From contig NZ_JBIWFB010000001.1 of NCBI RefSeq assembly GCF_044762855.1, forward strand, positions 868,001 to 932,000: a stretch of 64,000 nt of DNA, read 5' to 3'. The stretch's first letter is position 1. Every line of letters begins with the position of its first letter. This DNA comes from Psychrobacillus sp044762855 (GTDB lineage Bacteria > Bacillota > Bacilli > Bacillales_A > Planococcaceae). Below the pieces are notes generated by a model. It saw only the letters and a program-made list of their open reading frames with translations, was not told the DNA's origin and did not search any database. Of this stretch, positions 52,295 through 61,443 are shown piece after piece. Both the position numbers and the translations under genes were made by a program.

Positions 52295-54878
52295 CCAACC
52301 ACTTTGGCTATTGTTATTCGTTCCAATTGTGATTTATTTTATGTGGACATGGAAAAAAGAAAAGAAAGTTTTTCGAAAAGAAGGAAAGGTTGTTTTTTTT
52401 CTTCGATTAGTTGCTATTCTTTGTTTAGTGTTAGGATTGACTAATCCTTATCTTTTATTGCCGATTAAAGAAGAACAAGTGCTTTTCTTAATCGACCGAT
52501 CCGCTTCTGTGCAAGGGACCAATAACCAAGTGACAACGTTTATCGAACAAAGCTTAGACTCGCGGAAAAATACCCAGCTGGTAGGCGTGTATACATTTGC
52601 AGAAGACTTTCAATCAGAAGTATCTTTAACTGCTGGTGAAGTTAATCTGCCGGTTTTTACACCGATGAAAGCACCGGGTAACACAGATATCGCAAGAGCA
52701 TTGCAACTGGCCACTGGAATTGTAGAACCATCGAAAGCAACTAGAATCGTTCTTTTCACGGATGGATTAGAAACAAGTGGGGCGGTGCAAGATGAACTTT
52801 TAAAAATTGCTGGTGGAAACGTGACAATTGATGTTGTCCAACTTGAGCGAGTATCATCGGAAGATGTGGCGATTACGTCGTTTGAAACACCACCTGTTGC
52901 CTTTGAAGGGGAGCAGCAGCAACTGAATGTTCAATTAGAAGCGACGACCAATACAACGGGTGAATTGTTGCTCTATGAAAACGATCAATTGCTATCACGG
53001 GAGCAAATAACACTAGAACAAGGTTCAAATAGTTTTACGTTTCGTAATGCCTCGACTGGTGAAGGGTTATTAAAGTATGAAGTCCAAGTCGTCGTGAATG
53101 GCGATGGATTAATAGAGAATAACAAATTGACGAGTGTAACAAATGTGGAAAGTTCTCCTCATCTGTTAGTTGTCACACATGATGGGAACCACTCTAATAT
53201 TCCGACCGTTATTGACCAAGCAGCTATTCAAACCGATGTGATAGATGCAAACGCACTGCCATTTGATTTATCGAATTATTTATCATACGATGCCATTATT
53301 TTTGATAATGTTCCAGGTCATGTGGTAGGGGAACAAAAAATGACGGTCATTGAGCAAGCGGTGAAAAACTTCGGAGTTGGCTTTATGATGGTCGGAGGAA
53401 CAAATAGTTTTGGTTTAGGTGGATACTTTAAAACACCAATTGAAAAACTATTGCCAGTCGAAATGGAGATAAAAGGAAAGCATCAGCTACCCTCGCTCGG
53501 TCTTGTCATTGTTATGGACCGTTCAGGAAGTATGAGCGGCTCTAAGTTTGACTATGCAAAAGAAGCTGCAGCTCGTTCGGTTGAAATGCTTAGGGAAGGG
53601 GATACATTAGGATTTATCGCATTTGATGATCGTCCTTGGGAAATAATCGAAACCGCCCCTCTTTTAGATAAACAAACCGCTCTAGATACGATTTTATCAG
53701 TTGGAGTAGGCGGGGGGACGGAAATATACTCGAGTTTAGCATTAGCTTACGAAAACTTGGCTCCGTTAAAATTACAGCGTAAGCATGTCATTTTGTTAAC
53801 AGATGGACAATCTGCTTCCAATGGTGATTACCAAACGTTAATCGAAGAAGGAGCAAAAGATTTAGTTACCGTGTCCACCGTAGCAGTTGGGCAAGATGCG
53901 GATAGAGGACTCCTAGAAAGTTTAGCCGAAATGGGAGGGGGAACATTCTACGATGTAGTAGATGAATCGACTATTCCAGCTATCATGTCTACAGAAACGG
54001 CGATGATTTCCAGAACCTATATTGAAGATAATCCTTTTTATCCGATTATTTATGGCGATGCCGCATGGACTAGTTTATTTACAGATGGAGTTCCACAAAT
54101 GAACGCCTATATTGCAACGACACCAAAGCAAACGGCATCGATTATTGCCGAAAGTGAAAAAGAAGATCCAGTACTTGTAGAGTGGATGTATGGATTAGGA
54201 AGAACGATGGCTTTCACTTCGGATTCTACAGGAGCGTGGAGCGGTGATTTTGCTAGATGGAATCGTTGGGGAGACTTTTGGAACACAGCTGTCTCACGCT
54301 TATTACCTGCCTATAGCGAAGTACCTTTTACGATTCAAAAAGCGAGCGACGGTAGTTATACGGTAACGGATCCTTCAGGGAAATCCTCTTTTCTAGAAGT
54401 AGCAGCGGTCAATGAAAAAGGAGAAGAACTCCCGATTACATCTGAACCACTTGCGCCAGGTAAATCACGTGTAACCGTAGAAAGCGATCCAGGACTTGTA
54501 TTTTTCCGAGTGTCCAATGAGCAAGATGCCGTTTATCAAGCAGGTATTTCCATTCCATATAGTGAAGAATACAAAGTACAGAAGCCAAATACAAATAAGC
54601 TAGAGATGATTGCAAATCGAGCAGGTGGTAAAATTCTTACCGAAGCATCTGACGTATTCCGAACAATCGATTTAAAAAGTTCAGAGCGACAATCGATACA
54701 ACAAATGCTAATTTTCGCAGCAATCGTGTTATTTTTCATCGATATTACAATTCGCAGATTTGGTTTCAATCAATTATTCGCACCGTTAAATAGGAGTGGT
54801 AAGAAAAAGAACATTGTAGAGACCACTGTTGGAACAAGTAATGTGGAAAAGCTTGTGAAAGGGAAGAAGAAACGGTAA
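52278..54878 (+). CDS. Giant membrane protein with two vWA domains
   Basis: 866 residues. Two N-terminal helices (about 9-60) precede vWA 1 with MIDAS LFLIDRSASV near 69-78, a beta-sandwich region, a GATase-like segment (DAIIFDNVPGH, FMMVGGTNSFGLGGY), vWA 2 with VIVMDRSGSMSGSKFDYAK near 413-431, and a C-terminal helix near 812-830 with a basic tail. Both MIDAS motifs keep DxSxS. The build matches large vWA/DUF4159-like proteins ending MoxR clusters. GTG start at 52278 with GGAGGTG upstream. It is the last gene of the operon. Confidence 0.9.
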   Translation: MDLRVDQPLWLLLFVPIVIYFMWTWKKEKKVFRKEGKVVFFLRLVAILCLVLGLTNPYLLLPIKEEQVLFLIDRSASVQGTNNQVTTFIEQSLDSRKNTQLVGVYTFAEDFQSEVSLTAGEVNLPVFTPMKAPGNTDIARALQLATGIVEPSKATRIVLFTDGLETSGAVQDELLKIAGGNVTIDVVQLERVSSEDVAITSFETPPVAFEGEQQQLNVQLEATTNTTGELLLYENDQLLSREQITLEQGSNSFTFRNASTGEGLLKYEVQVVVNGDGLIENNKLTSVTNVESSPHLLVVTHDGNHSNIPTVIDQAAIQTDVIDANALPFDLSNYLSYDAIIFDNVPGHVVGEQKMTVIEQAVKNFGVGFMMVGGTNSFGLGGYFKTPIEKLLPVEMEIKGKHQLPSLGLVIVMDRSGSMSGSKFDYAKEAAARSVEMLREGDTLGFIAFDDRPWEIIETAPLLDKQTALDTILSVGVGGGTEIYSSLALAYENLAPLKLQRKHVILLTDGQSASNGDYQTLIEEGAKDLVTVSTVAVGQDADRGLLESLAEMGGGTFYDVVDESTIPAIMSTETAMISRTYIEDNPFYPIIYGDAAWTSLFTDGVPQMNAYIATTPKQTASIIAESEKEDPVLVEWMYGLGRTMAFTSDSTGAWSGDFARWNRWGDFWNTAVSRLLPAYSEVPFTIQKASDGSYTVTDPSGKSSFLEVAAVNEKGEELPITSEPLAPGKSRVTVESDPGLVFFRVSNEQDAVYQAGISIPYSEEYKVQKPNTNKLEMIANRAGGKILTEASDVFRTIDLKSSERQSIQQMLIFAAIVLFFIDITIRRFGFNQLFAPLNRSGKKKNIVETTVGTSNVEKLVKGKKKR

Positions 54879-54890
54879 GAAATGGTTAAG

Positions 54891-54990
54891 GGCAACTAAT
54901 TAGATACGATAAGCGACTAATTTAAAGTGGAGAGCAACCAAATTCTAGTCGAAAGCAACTAAATATACAATGAAAGCAACCAAATGTAAA
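54891..54990 (+). repeat. 21-bp-period tract, GCAAC core (5 units)
   Basis: Core starts at 54891, 54912, 54933, 54954 and 54975: every step is exactly 21 bp. It begins 13 bp after the vWA stop with AAATGGTTAAGGGCAAC, the same entry sequence as the other two GCAAC tracts. Confidence 0.92.
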
Positions 54991-55036
54991 CACCCGAGGC
55001 AAATGAACATATTTGCTTGGGGTGTTTGCTGTTTTT
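54988..55036. terminator. Hairpin terminator joined to the 21-bp tract
   Basis: AAACACCC/GGGTGTTT outer arms and GCAAAT/ATTTGC inner arms, then a T-run on the plus strand. It lies between the convergent vWA operon and aldolase gene. Confidence 0.85.
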
Positions 55037-55047
55037 AATGAGAGGAA

Positions 55048-55950
55048 TTAAACAAGCAGTAATTCATTTACCTCATCAAGAATCTTTTTAATATTTTCGA
55101 ATTGTTCTTCCGTTAGCTGAATAGAAGGTTCTTTTGTATAAGCTGAGATATCCAGACCTTTAGCTTTTACTGCAGCTTTAATGCCTGTAACGAATAAATC
55201 AGTCGTATCATAGAGTTTCATTAATATAGACACTTGGTGAGCGCATTTTTCTACAGTTACAAAATCTTTATTCTCATAGGCTTCATGTAAAGTAGCGAAA
55301 AGCTTAGGTGCAACGTTCGTTAATCCGCTTAATACTCCGTCTCCACCTGAAATTCGGTTCACGACATAATATTCGTCAAATCCAGATAAAACGGTAAACT
55401 CCGGTCTTTCTGCTTTGACCTTCTGAATAATCTTTCTTGTGTGGCTAATATTATCAACTGTATCCTTGATGGAAACAATGTTTTTATGTTCTAATGCTAA
55501 CTTGTAAACTAGATCAGGACTTAAATCATTTCCAGAACGATCTGGGAAATTATATAACATGATTGGTAAATTTACTGATTCAGCGATTGTTCCAAAGAAC
55601 TTTTCAGCAGTAGCTTCTGTAGGTCCGAAATAATATGGAGAGATAATAACAAGACCGTCAACCTCTGCTTTTTCACAGTAAGTTGCTAGATTTAATACTT
55701 CATCCATATTTGTTCCGCCTACGCCGATTAATACATGAACTCTTTTGTTCACTTTTTCTACTACAAAATCGACCAGTTGCTTTTTCTCTTCTAAACTAAA
55801 ATTGAAGAATTCGCCAATACTACCGAAAAACAAGATTCCGTTAATTCCATTTTCAATTAAATTATTTATATGCGTTTCCATATTTGGAAAATCAAACTTA
55901 CCATTTTCATCTAATATTGTAATACTTGGAGTATATATCCCTTTAAACAT
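55048..55950 (-). CDS. DapA-family aldolase, probably 2-keto-3-deoxygluconate aldolase
   Basis: 300 residues, a full TIM barrel of the DHDPS/NAL superfamily. The Schiff-base Lys is in VSIKDTVDN, the catalytic Tyr in MLYNFPDRSG, and the GxxGE loop reads FFGSIGEF. The location next to a KDG permease and an IclR regulator argues for 2-keto-3-deoxygluconate (or similar acid sugar) cleavage to pyruvate and an aldehyde, not lysine synthesis. ATG at 55950 or 55962; the former gives the family's usual N-terminus MFKGIYTP. Confidence 0.85.
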   Translation of the reverse strand: MFKGIYTPSITILDENGKFDFPNMETHINNLIENGINGILFFGSIGEFFNFSLEEKKQLVDFVVEKVNKRVHVLIGVGGTNMDEVLNLATYCEKAEVDGLVIISPYYFGPTEATAEKFFGTIAESVNLPIMLYNFPDRSGNDLSPDLVYKLALEHKNIVSIKDTVDNISHTRKIIQKVKAERPEFTVLSGFDEYYVVNRISGGDGVLSGLTNVAPKLFATLHEAYENKDFVTVEKCAHQVSILMKLYDTTDLFVTGIKAAVKAKGLDISAYTKEPSIQLTEEQFENIKKILDEVNELLLV

Positions 55951-56041
55951 ATTGAATTCCATTCCCTTCGAAATTTTATTGTGTTATGCTTATTTTGTAT
56001 GTGTTGTTGCGTGATACGCGTGCATTCCCAGTGCTTGCGTA

Positions 56042-57043
56042 TCATGTAGCAATTTCTTTTTGAACTTCAGCTTTCATTCTCTTTCTGAAAAACTTAACTT
56101 TTCCTGCTTTTTTCGCGTATAAACCGGTAATAATCGGAACAACAATCGATGTCACGATTAAAGAAGTAGCGACTAAAGCTGTTGCTGCTGGTGCAACCGG
56201 TGCGAATTCTGGAACCATTTCAGCAACTAACATTGGTGTTGCGACCGCAGCTCCTGCAGTACTGGAAGCGGCAATTCCGGCTGTACCATTCCCTTTACCG
56301 ATTAAAATATCTGTAATAATAAGGGGAATCCCCGTAGTTATAATAACAAACAAACCAAATAGTATTCCGAGTAATCCTGTTTCCAGAATAACGGTTAACT
56401 GGATACTGCTCCCCAATGAAAAAGCGAAGAAAGGAATTAACACAGGAATCCCTTTGCTTAAAAATTCTCGAACCTCCTCATCTAAATTACCTAGTATATA
56501 GCCAATAATAAAGGGTAAAACAATTCCAACTAACAACCTTGGATCAAAGGAAGCAATCCCAGCTGTTCCTAAAATAATCATTGTCATTAGTGGACCAGAT
56601 TCAATGTTCATCAAGACAAAGGCGCCAGCTTCTTCTTTTGTCCCATACTGACCCATGAGCGAAGCATATAATCCAGTATTGGTCATATCCATTGCAGCGA
56701 CTAATGCCAAGGTAGACAAGCCTGCAAAAAATCCTGATTCTACCATTCCATTACCTAAAAATTGTGCAGATAAATAGGCAGCAATCCAAGCAACTCCTAC
56801 TTTTGTTACTAGTAGTGTTCCAGATTTCCTTAAAACGACGCCGGTTGACTTTAGTGAAATGGAAGCTCCTAAACAGACAAACCACACTGCCAAAATCGGT
56901 GTTGTTCCCGATGCAAGGCCTAGTGTAAACGAACCTAAATCCTCAGCTCCAGTAGGAAATAACGTATTGATGAGTGCCCCTACAAAGAGAGGAATGACCA
57001 TCAGCCCTCCTGGAATCCTGTTAACTGTTTTCATAATTTTCAT
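56042..57043 (-). CDS. 2-keto-3-deoxygluconate permease (KdgT family)
   Basis: 333 residues with about ten helices. MKTVNRIPGGLMVIPLFVGALINTLFP at the start (in two parts) is the hallmark of KdgT, and DMTNTGLYASLMGQYG and GIAASSTAGAAVATP follow. It should import KDG with protons. AAGGTGG is well spaced before the ATG. It lies upstream of the aldolase; a GATACGC/GCGTATC hairpin at 56013-56043 overlaps its stop codon and may modulate the downstream gene. Confidence 0.92.
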   Translation of the reverse strand: MKIMKTVNRIPGGLMVIPLFVGALINTLFPTGAEDLGSFTLGLASGTTPILAVWFVCLGASISLKSTGVVLRKSGTLLVTKVGVAWIAAYLSAQFLGNGMVESGFFAGLSTLALVAAMDMTNTGLYASLMGQYGTKEEAGAFVLMNIESGPLMTMIILGTAGIASFDPRLLVGIVLPFIIGYILGNLDEEVREFLSKGIPVLIPFFAFSLGSSIQLTVILETGLLGILFGLFVIITTGIPLIITDILIGKGNGTAGIAASSTAGAAVATPMLVAEMVPEFAPVAPAATALVATSLIVTSIVVPIITGLYAKKAGKVKFFRKRMKAEVQKEIAT

Positions 57044-57149
57044 CGCACTACCACCTTATTCGTATATTGTTAGAGGTAATCCAGTTTAAGGGAGTACGAA
57101 AACACCGTTAAATATGGCTATACCCCGATGAAACCACTAAATCAACTAT

Positions 57150-57923
57150 CTATTTTGAAGCTGAAGGGATGAACCCAGCTTTCAAAGAAATTCGCTGTGC
57201 CAAATCGATAATTTCTTGTTCTGCGATCTCTCTTTTTTCATCATATCTATTTATTAGAAGTGTGACGCTTACAGCAGCAATAATATCATTTGCCTGATTT
57301 TTGATTGGAGCAGCTAAACAAGTGAATCCGTCAACAGCTTCTTCAAATTCCCAAATGAAACCGTTATCATCAATAGTTTCAATTTGTTGCCATAGCTTTT
57401 CTAAAGAATTGACTGTCTTTGATGTTCTAGATAGAAGGGGTACGCCTGCATATAATTCTTGAAGCTGCTCAAAAGGATATTTTGATAAATGTACTTTTCC
57501 CATAGCTGTTGAATGAGCGGGTAGTTTCATTCCCGGATCGGTTGCAAGTCTTACCGGGGAAGATCCTTCTTTCTTCGCTACGTATAGGATATCCGTTCCA
57601 TCTAAAATGGAAAATTGGACAGTTTCATCTAATTTCTTAACGGTGGAAACCGCTTCAGTTGAAAAGGTACTAATAAGGTCAAAGCGACTAAAATACAATG
57701 CACCTAAAATACCCATCCTCAATCCAAGCGTATATGTATCATCAGCTTCCTTTTTGACCCATTCTAGCGTTTCCAAAGTATTTAACAAAGAATAGAGAGA
57801 GCTCTTATTAATCTCCAAGTCTTTTGAAAGATCGATAAGCCTATATTGATGGGGGTAGTTCGCGATAATGTTTATAATTTTATCTACTTTTTCAATGGAT
57901 GGAACCCAGTATTTTTTTTCCAT
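57150..57923 (-). CDS. IclR family transcriptional regulator
   Basis: 257 residues. The N-terminal winged HTH (YRLIDLSKDLEINKSSLYSLLNTLETLEWV split over 35-66) and the C-terminal effector domain (STAMGKVHLS, FTCLAAPI, VSVTLLINR) are typical. It is first in the KDG cluster on the same strand and likely represses kdgT and the aldolase until a KDG-like ligand binds. Confidence 0.92.
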   Translation of the reverse strand: MEKKYWVPSIEKVDKIINIIANYPHQYRLIDLSKDLEINKSSLYSLLNTLETLEWVKKEADDTYTLGLRMGILGALYFSRFDLISTFSTEAVSTVKKLDETVQFSILDGTDILYVAKKEGSSPVRLATDPGMKLPAHSTAMGKVHLSKYPFEQLQELYAGVPLLSRTSKTVNSLEKLWQQIETIDDNGFIWEFEEAVDGFTCLAAPIKNQANDIIAAVSVTLLINRYDEKREIAEQEIIDLAQRISLKAGFIPSASK

Positions 57924-58061
57924 TTCAAAATCCTTTCTATTAATGGTTTATTATATAAAACCAGGTTTTAATTTATAAACTGAGATTATCATAAGATCAA
58001 ATGATTGTAAACATAAAATATTTAGAAAAGTATAAAAATATTTATTTTAAGATGAGAAAAG

Positions 58062-58106
58062 TCCAAAACGATAACTGGAAACAACTGTCGTTTTGGATGC
58101 TTTTTT
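58062..58106 (+). terminator. Orphan hairpin with T-run
   Basis: TCCAAAACGA/TCGTTTTGGA with a 16-nt loop, then TGCTTTTTT. No plus-strand gene lies upstream, so it may end a short RNA or a spurious transcript. The gap 57924-58232 has no supported protein gene. Confidence 0.6.
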
Positions 58107-58180
58107 CAATTTTGATTCTTTCTAAAAGTTTTGAATATCAACTGGATTATATTTTATTCAAGAGTAGTAAGGATAAAAAC

Positions 58181-58227
58181 AAGCGAGGAGAAAAGTGAAC
58201 TAGTCACTTTCTCCTCGCTTATTTTTA
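58181..58227. terminator. Strong terminator of the MFS gene
   Basis: AAGCGAGGAGAAAaGTGA pairs with TCACTTTCTCCTCGCTT; T-runs on both sides. Confidence 0.9.
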
Positions 58228-58232
58228 TAAAT

Positions 58233-59420
58233 TTAAATAATAACTGGTTTTTTCTTTTTAATCCAAATAATCGTAATAGCCCATGAACATAAAAGAATAA
58301 ACGCACCGATAACGAAGGGAAGATTTAAATTCATATCAAAAAACATTCCCGCAAGTGCTGGACCAACCATATTCCCTAAGCTCATATATGCATTATTCAT
58401 ACCTGCTGCAAAACCTTGTTCGTTTCCAGCAAGCTTCGACACGACTGTATTAACAGCAGGACGGATTAAAGTCGTTGCAGTGGAGAAGAGGGTTGCTATC
58501 AATAATACAAGCACGAATCCATCTACTAAGAAAAAGGCTAGTAAAGATAATGCTGCACCAACAAGACTGACTAAAATGACATTCAATTCCCCATACCGTT
58601 TAAATAGTTTATCGACAATTAACGTTTGTACAATTACACCGGCCAATCCTCCGAAAGTTAATACAATGGCAATATCTTGGGGAGTGTAATTATATTTATG
58701 GTCTACATATAAAGAAAACGTTGTTTGGAAATTGGCAATCCCAAAAGAAAATACGAAAATAATAACGAGCATCATAAAGTATGGTGTTTTCAAAGAGTTC
58801 TTCATTTGAACAAGAATATTCTCGCTTTTTTTCTTAACGTTGGGATTATTAGCAATTGCATGCTTCACATCTGGTAAAATGATAAATGAAATAACCGCAG
58901 ATAGAATAGCTGCAATAGCGGCCATATAAAATGGGAAAGTTAAACTTACCTTTGCCAAAAATCCACCTATTGCTGGTCCGATCATGAATCCTAAAGACAT
59001 GGAAGCTCCAAGCAGCCCCATTCCTCTCCCACGTTCTTCAAGTGTGGTAATATCGGCTACAAATGCCATAGTCGCCGGTATTAAAAAAGCTCCTCCAATG
59101 CCGCTAATAAATCGAGCTGCATATAGCATCCATTCGTGGGTTGCCAAGCCAAACCACAATTGTGAGGCTGAAAAGACGACTAATCCAACGATAATAAGTT
59201 TTTTACGTCCAAAAGTATCGGATAAATCACCGGCCAATGGTGAAAAAAGAAACTGACCTAACGCAAAAGATGCGACGATAAATCCTAGTGCTTGACCTGC
59301 TACGCCAAACGTTTCTAAATACTGTGGCATAACTGGAATAACTAGACCAATTCCTGCCATAGCGATAAACATATTAAACATCAATATGTATAATGCAAAT
59401 TGTGATGATTTCTTCGCCAT
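58233..59420 (-). CDS. MFS multidrug efflux transporter (NorA/Bmr type)
   Basis: 395 residues, 12 helices. GIGLVIPVMPQYLETFG in helix 1, motif A GDLSDTFGRKKLI between helices 2 and 3, the motif B-like stretch RFISGIGGAFLIPA, and motif C LGFMIGPAIGGF in helix 5 place it with NorA, Bmr and Blt drug/H+ antiporters. The ATG at 59420 has AGTAGGAA upstream and gives the family length. An upstream in-frame extension (to 59501) is not supported by a ribosome site. Confidence 0.9.
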   Translation of the reverse strand: MAKKSSQFALYILMFNMFIAMAGIGLVIPVMPQYLETFGVAGQALGFIVASFALGQFLFSPLAGDLSDTFGRKKLIIVGLVVFSASQLWFGLATHEWMLYAARFISGIGGAFLIPATMAFVADITTLEERGRGMGLLGASMSLGFMIGPAIGGFLAKVSLTFPFYMAAIAAILSAVISFIILPDVKHAIANNPNVKKKSENILVQMKNSLKTPYFMMLVIIFVFSFGIANFQTTFSLYVDHKYNYTPQDIAIVLTFGGLAGVIVQTLIVDKLFKRYGELNVILVSLVGAALSLLAFFLVDGFVLVLLIATLFSTATTLIRPAVNTVVSKLAGNEQGFAAGMNNAYMSLGNMVGPALAGMFFDMNLNLPFVIGAFILLCSWAITIIWIKKKKPVII

Positions 59421-59528
59421 AAAATTCCTACTTTCTAAAATTTCATTCACATGTCTATCGATTCTACCATATTCCTGAAAGAATAAAAACTTTCGTGACA
59501 CGAATAATTAATAATTGTTAATTTGGAA

Positions 59529-59575
59529 AATAAGAAATAGAGCCGCCCAAGAAAAGGCAACTCTATTTCTTATTT
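59529..59575 (-). terminator. Terminator of potABCD
   Basis: AATAAGAAATAGAG/CTCTATTTCTTATT stem that overlaps the potD stop; T-run on the minus strand. Confidence 0.8.
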
Positions 59576-60643
59576 CATATCCATTTTAAACTTTAAGAAT
59601 AACTCGTTATATTGACCAAGCATTTCAAGACCGAGATTATTATACACTTCTAAATGATCTCTCGTCTCTTCGGTCGGATAAAATCGTTCGTCCGAAGTAA
59701 CTTCTTCATCCATCAATTCAATTGCAGCAGCATTTGGTATAGAATACCCAACATAATCCGCATTTTGTGCAGCTACTTCGGCATCTAGGATAAAGTTAAT
59801 AAATGCATGTGCTCCATCTATATTCGCAGCAGTTTTTGGAATAACCATATTATCAAACCAAAGATTCGAACCTTCTTCAGGAACTGCATAGTCTAATTCT
59901 TCGTTTTCCCACATCATGTCCGCAGCTTGACCGGACCATGTTAAGGCTACAGGAGCTTCCTCATTGACCATCAACTGAGTGACTTCATCTCCAATAATCG
60001 CTTTGACGTTAGGTGTCAGTTTAGTTAACTTATCAAACGCTTCTGCTAATTCGTTTTCATCTGTCGAGTTTAATGAATAACCTAAGCTGTTTAAGCCCAT
60101 GCCAATTACTTCACGGGCACTATCGACTAACAACACTTGTCCTTTTAACGAAGGGTCCCAAAGTGATTCCCAACTATCAAATGTTTGACCGTCTAGTAAA
60201 GAAGGGTTAAATACAATTCCTACTGTTCCCCAAAAATAAGGAATGGAATATTTATTCTTTGGATCGAACGATAAATCTAAAAAGTAAGGATCGATATTTT
60301 TTAGATTTGGAATTTTCGAATGATCAATCGGTAAGAGTAAGTCATTTTCCTTCATTTTTTCAATGGCATATTCAGATGGAACAGCAATATCATACGAAGT
60401 TCCACCTTGTTCGATTTTCGTCATCATCGCTTCGTTGGAATCGAATGTTTCATAGATAACGCGATATCCTGATTCCTCTTCAAATTGCTTCAGTAAATCC
60501 GGGTCAATATATTCTCCCCAGTTGTAAATAGTCACAGTGTCACTGCTTGCTTTGCCTGAGCTTTTATCCAAATAGTCATTTATAAAAAACAAAGCGATAC
60601 ATACGACAATAATTGCAACGGATGCTTTTATAATATCTCTCAT
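59570..60643 (-). CDS. potD: Spermidine/putrescine-binding protein PotD
   Basis: 357 residues. After a hydrophobic N-terminus (about 5-22) the periplasmic-binding fold starts at TVTIYNWGEYIDPDLL and includes YDIAVPSEYAIEKM, YFWGTVGIVFNP and LTWSGQAADMMW, typical of PotD. No cysteine follows the hydrophobic stretch (ALFFINDYLDKSSGK), so it is probably held by an uncleaved helix rather than a lipid anchor. It overlaps potC by 4 nt. Confidence 0.93.
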   Translation of the reverse strand: MRDIIKASVAIIVVCIALFFINDYLDKSSGKASSDTVTIYNWGEYIDPDLLKQFEEESGYRVIYETFDSNEAMMTKIEQGGTSYDIAVPSEYAIEKMKENDLLLPIDHSKIPNLKNIDPYFLDLSFDPKNKYSIPYFWGTVGIVFNPSLLDGQTFDSWESLWDPSLKGQVLLVDSAREVIGMGLNSLGYSLNSTDENELAEAFDKLTKLTPNVKAIIGDEVTQLMVNEEAPVALTWSGQAADMMWENEELDYAVPEEGSNLWFDNMVIPKTAANIDGAHAFINFILDAEVAAQNADYVGYSIPNAAAIELMDEEVTSDERFYPTEETRDHLEVYNNLGLEMLGQYNELFLKFKMDMK

Positions 60644-61443
60644 TTTCGTACCCCCATTCCAACAGGGCTTTTCCCTCTTTGATTAATAAAGTAATAACCA
60701 ACCACAAGGAGAATCGTCACGATAAAGATAATGCCAGATAGCGCATTGATCGTTAAGGTAATACCAGCGCGTGCCATCGAGTAAATTTCGACAGATAATG
60801 TGCTAAATCCATTTCCTGTTACGAAAAAAGTGACCGCAAAATCATCCAGTGAATACGTCAGTGCCATAAAAAAACCTGCAAAAATCCCGGGTTTAATAAA
60901 AGGGATAATGACTCTTCGTAAAATTTCTCCTTTTGTCGCACCAAGGTCTGCAGCCGCATCAATAAGCGAGCTATTCATCTCTTGTAGCTTCGGTAATACC
61001 ATTAATACAACGATTGGAATACTAAAAGCAATATGCGAGATTAACACCGACGCGAATCCTAATTTAACGCCGATCATTGTAAACAAGATTAAGAAAGAAG
61101 CACCAATTACAACGTCAGGGCTGACAATCAGCACATTGTTTAAAGACAATAAAGAATTTCGTATAGATTTGTTGCGCATATAGACAATGCCAAGCGAACC
61201 AAATACCCCAATGATTGTTGCGATCAAAGCAGAAAGAAGTGCAACAATGACTGTATTGATCAGAATCATGATAAGTCGGGTATCGGAAAAAACAGCAGCG
61301 TAATGTTCCCAAGTAAACGATTCGAAATTATTCATACTTCCACCGCTATTGAATGAATAAAAGATCAAATACAAAATTGGTGCATATAAAATAATGAAAA
61401 TAAGGGCTAAGTAAAATTTCGCTCCAACACTAGTTCTTGCCAT
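60640..61443 (-). CDS. potC: Spermidine/putrescine ABC permease PotC
   Basis: 267 residues, six helices. The cytosolic EAA-type loop SLIDAAADLGATKGEILRRV near 155-174 (two lines) binds PotA. It overlaps potB by 14 nt and potD by 4 nt. Confidence 0.95.
   Translation of the reverse strand: MARTSVGAKFYLALIFIILYAPILYLIFYSFNSGGSMNNFESFTWEHYAAVFSDTRLIMILINTVIVALLSALIATIIGVFGSLGIVYMRNKSIRNSLLSLNNVLIVSPDVVIGASFLILFTMIGVKLGFASVLISHIAFSIPIVVLMVLPKLQEMNSSLIDAAADLGATKGEILRRVIIPFIKPGIFAGFFMALTYSLDDFAVTFFVTGNGFSTLSVEIYSMARAGITLTINALSGIIFIVTILLVVGYYFINQRGKSPVGMGVRK

Noticed and set aside
58001..58198. Plus-strand 65-residue protein
   Set aside because: No ribosome site, codon use is AT-driven, and the frame crosses two terminator hairpins.
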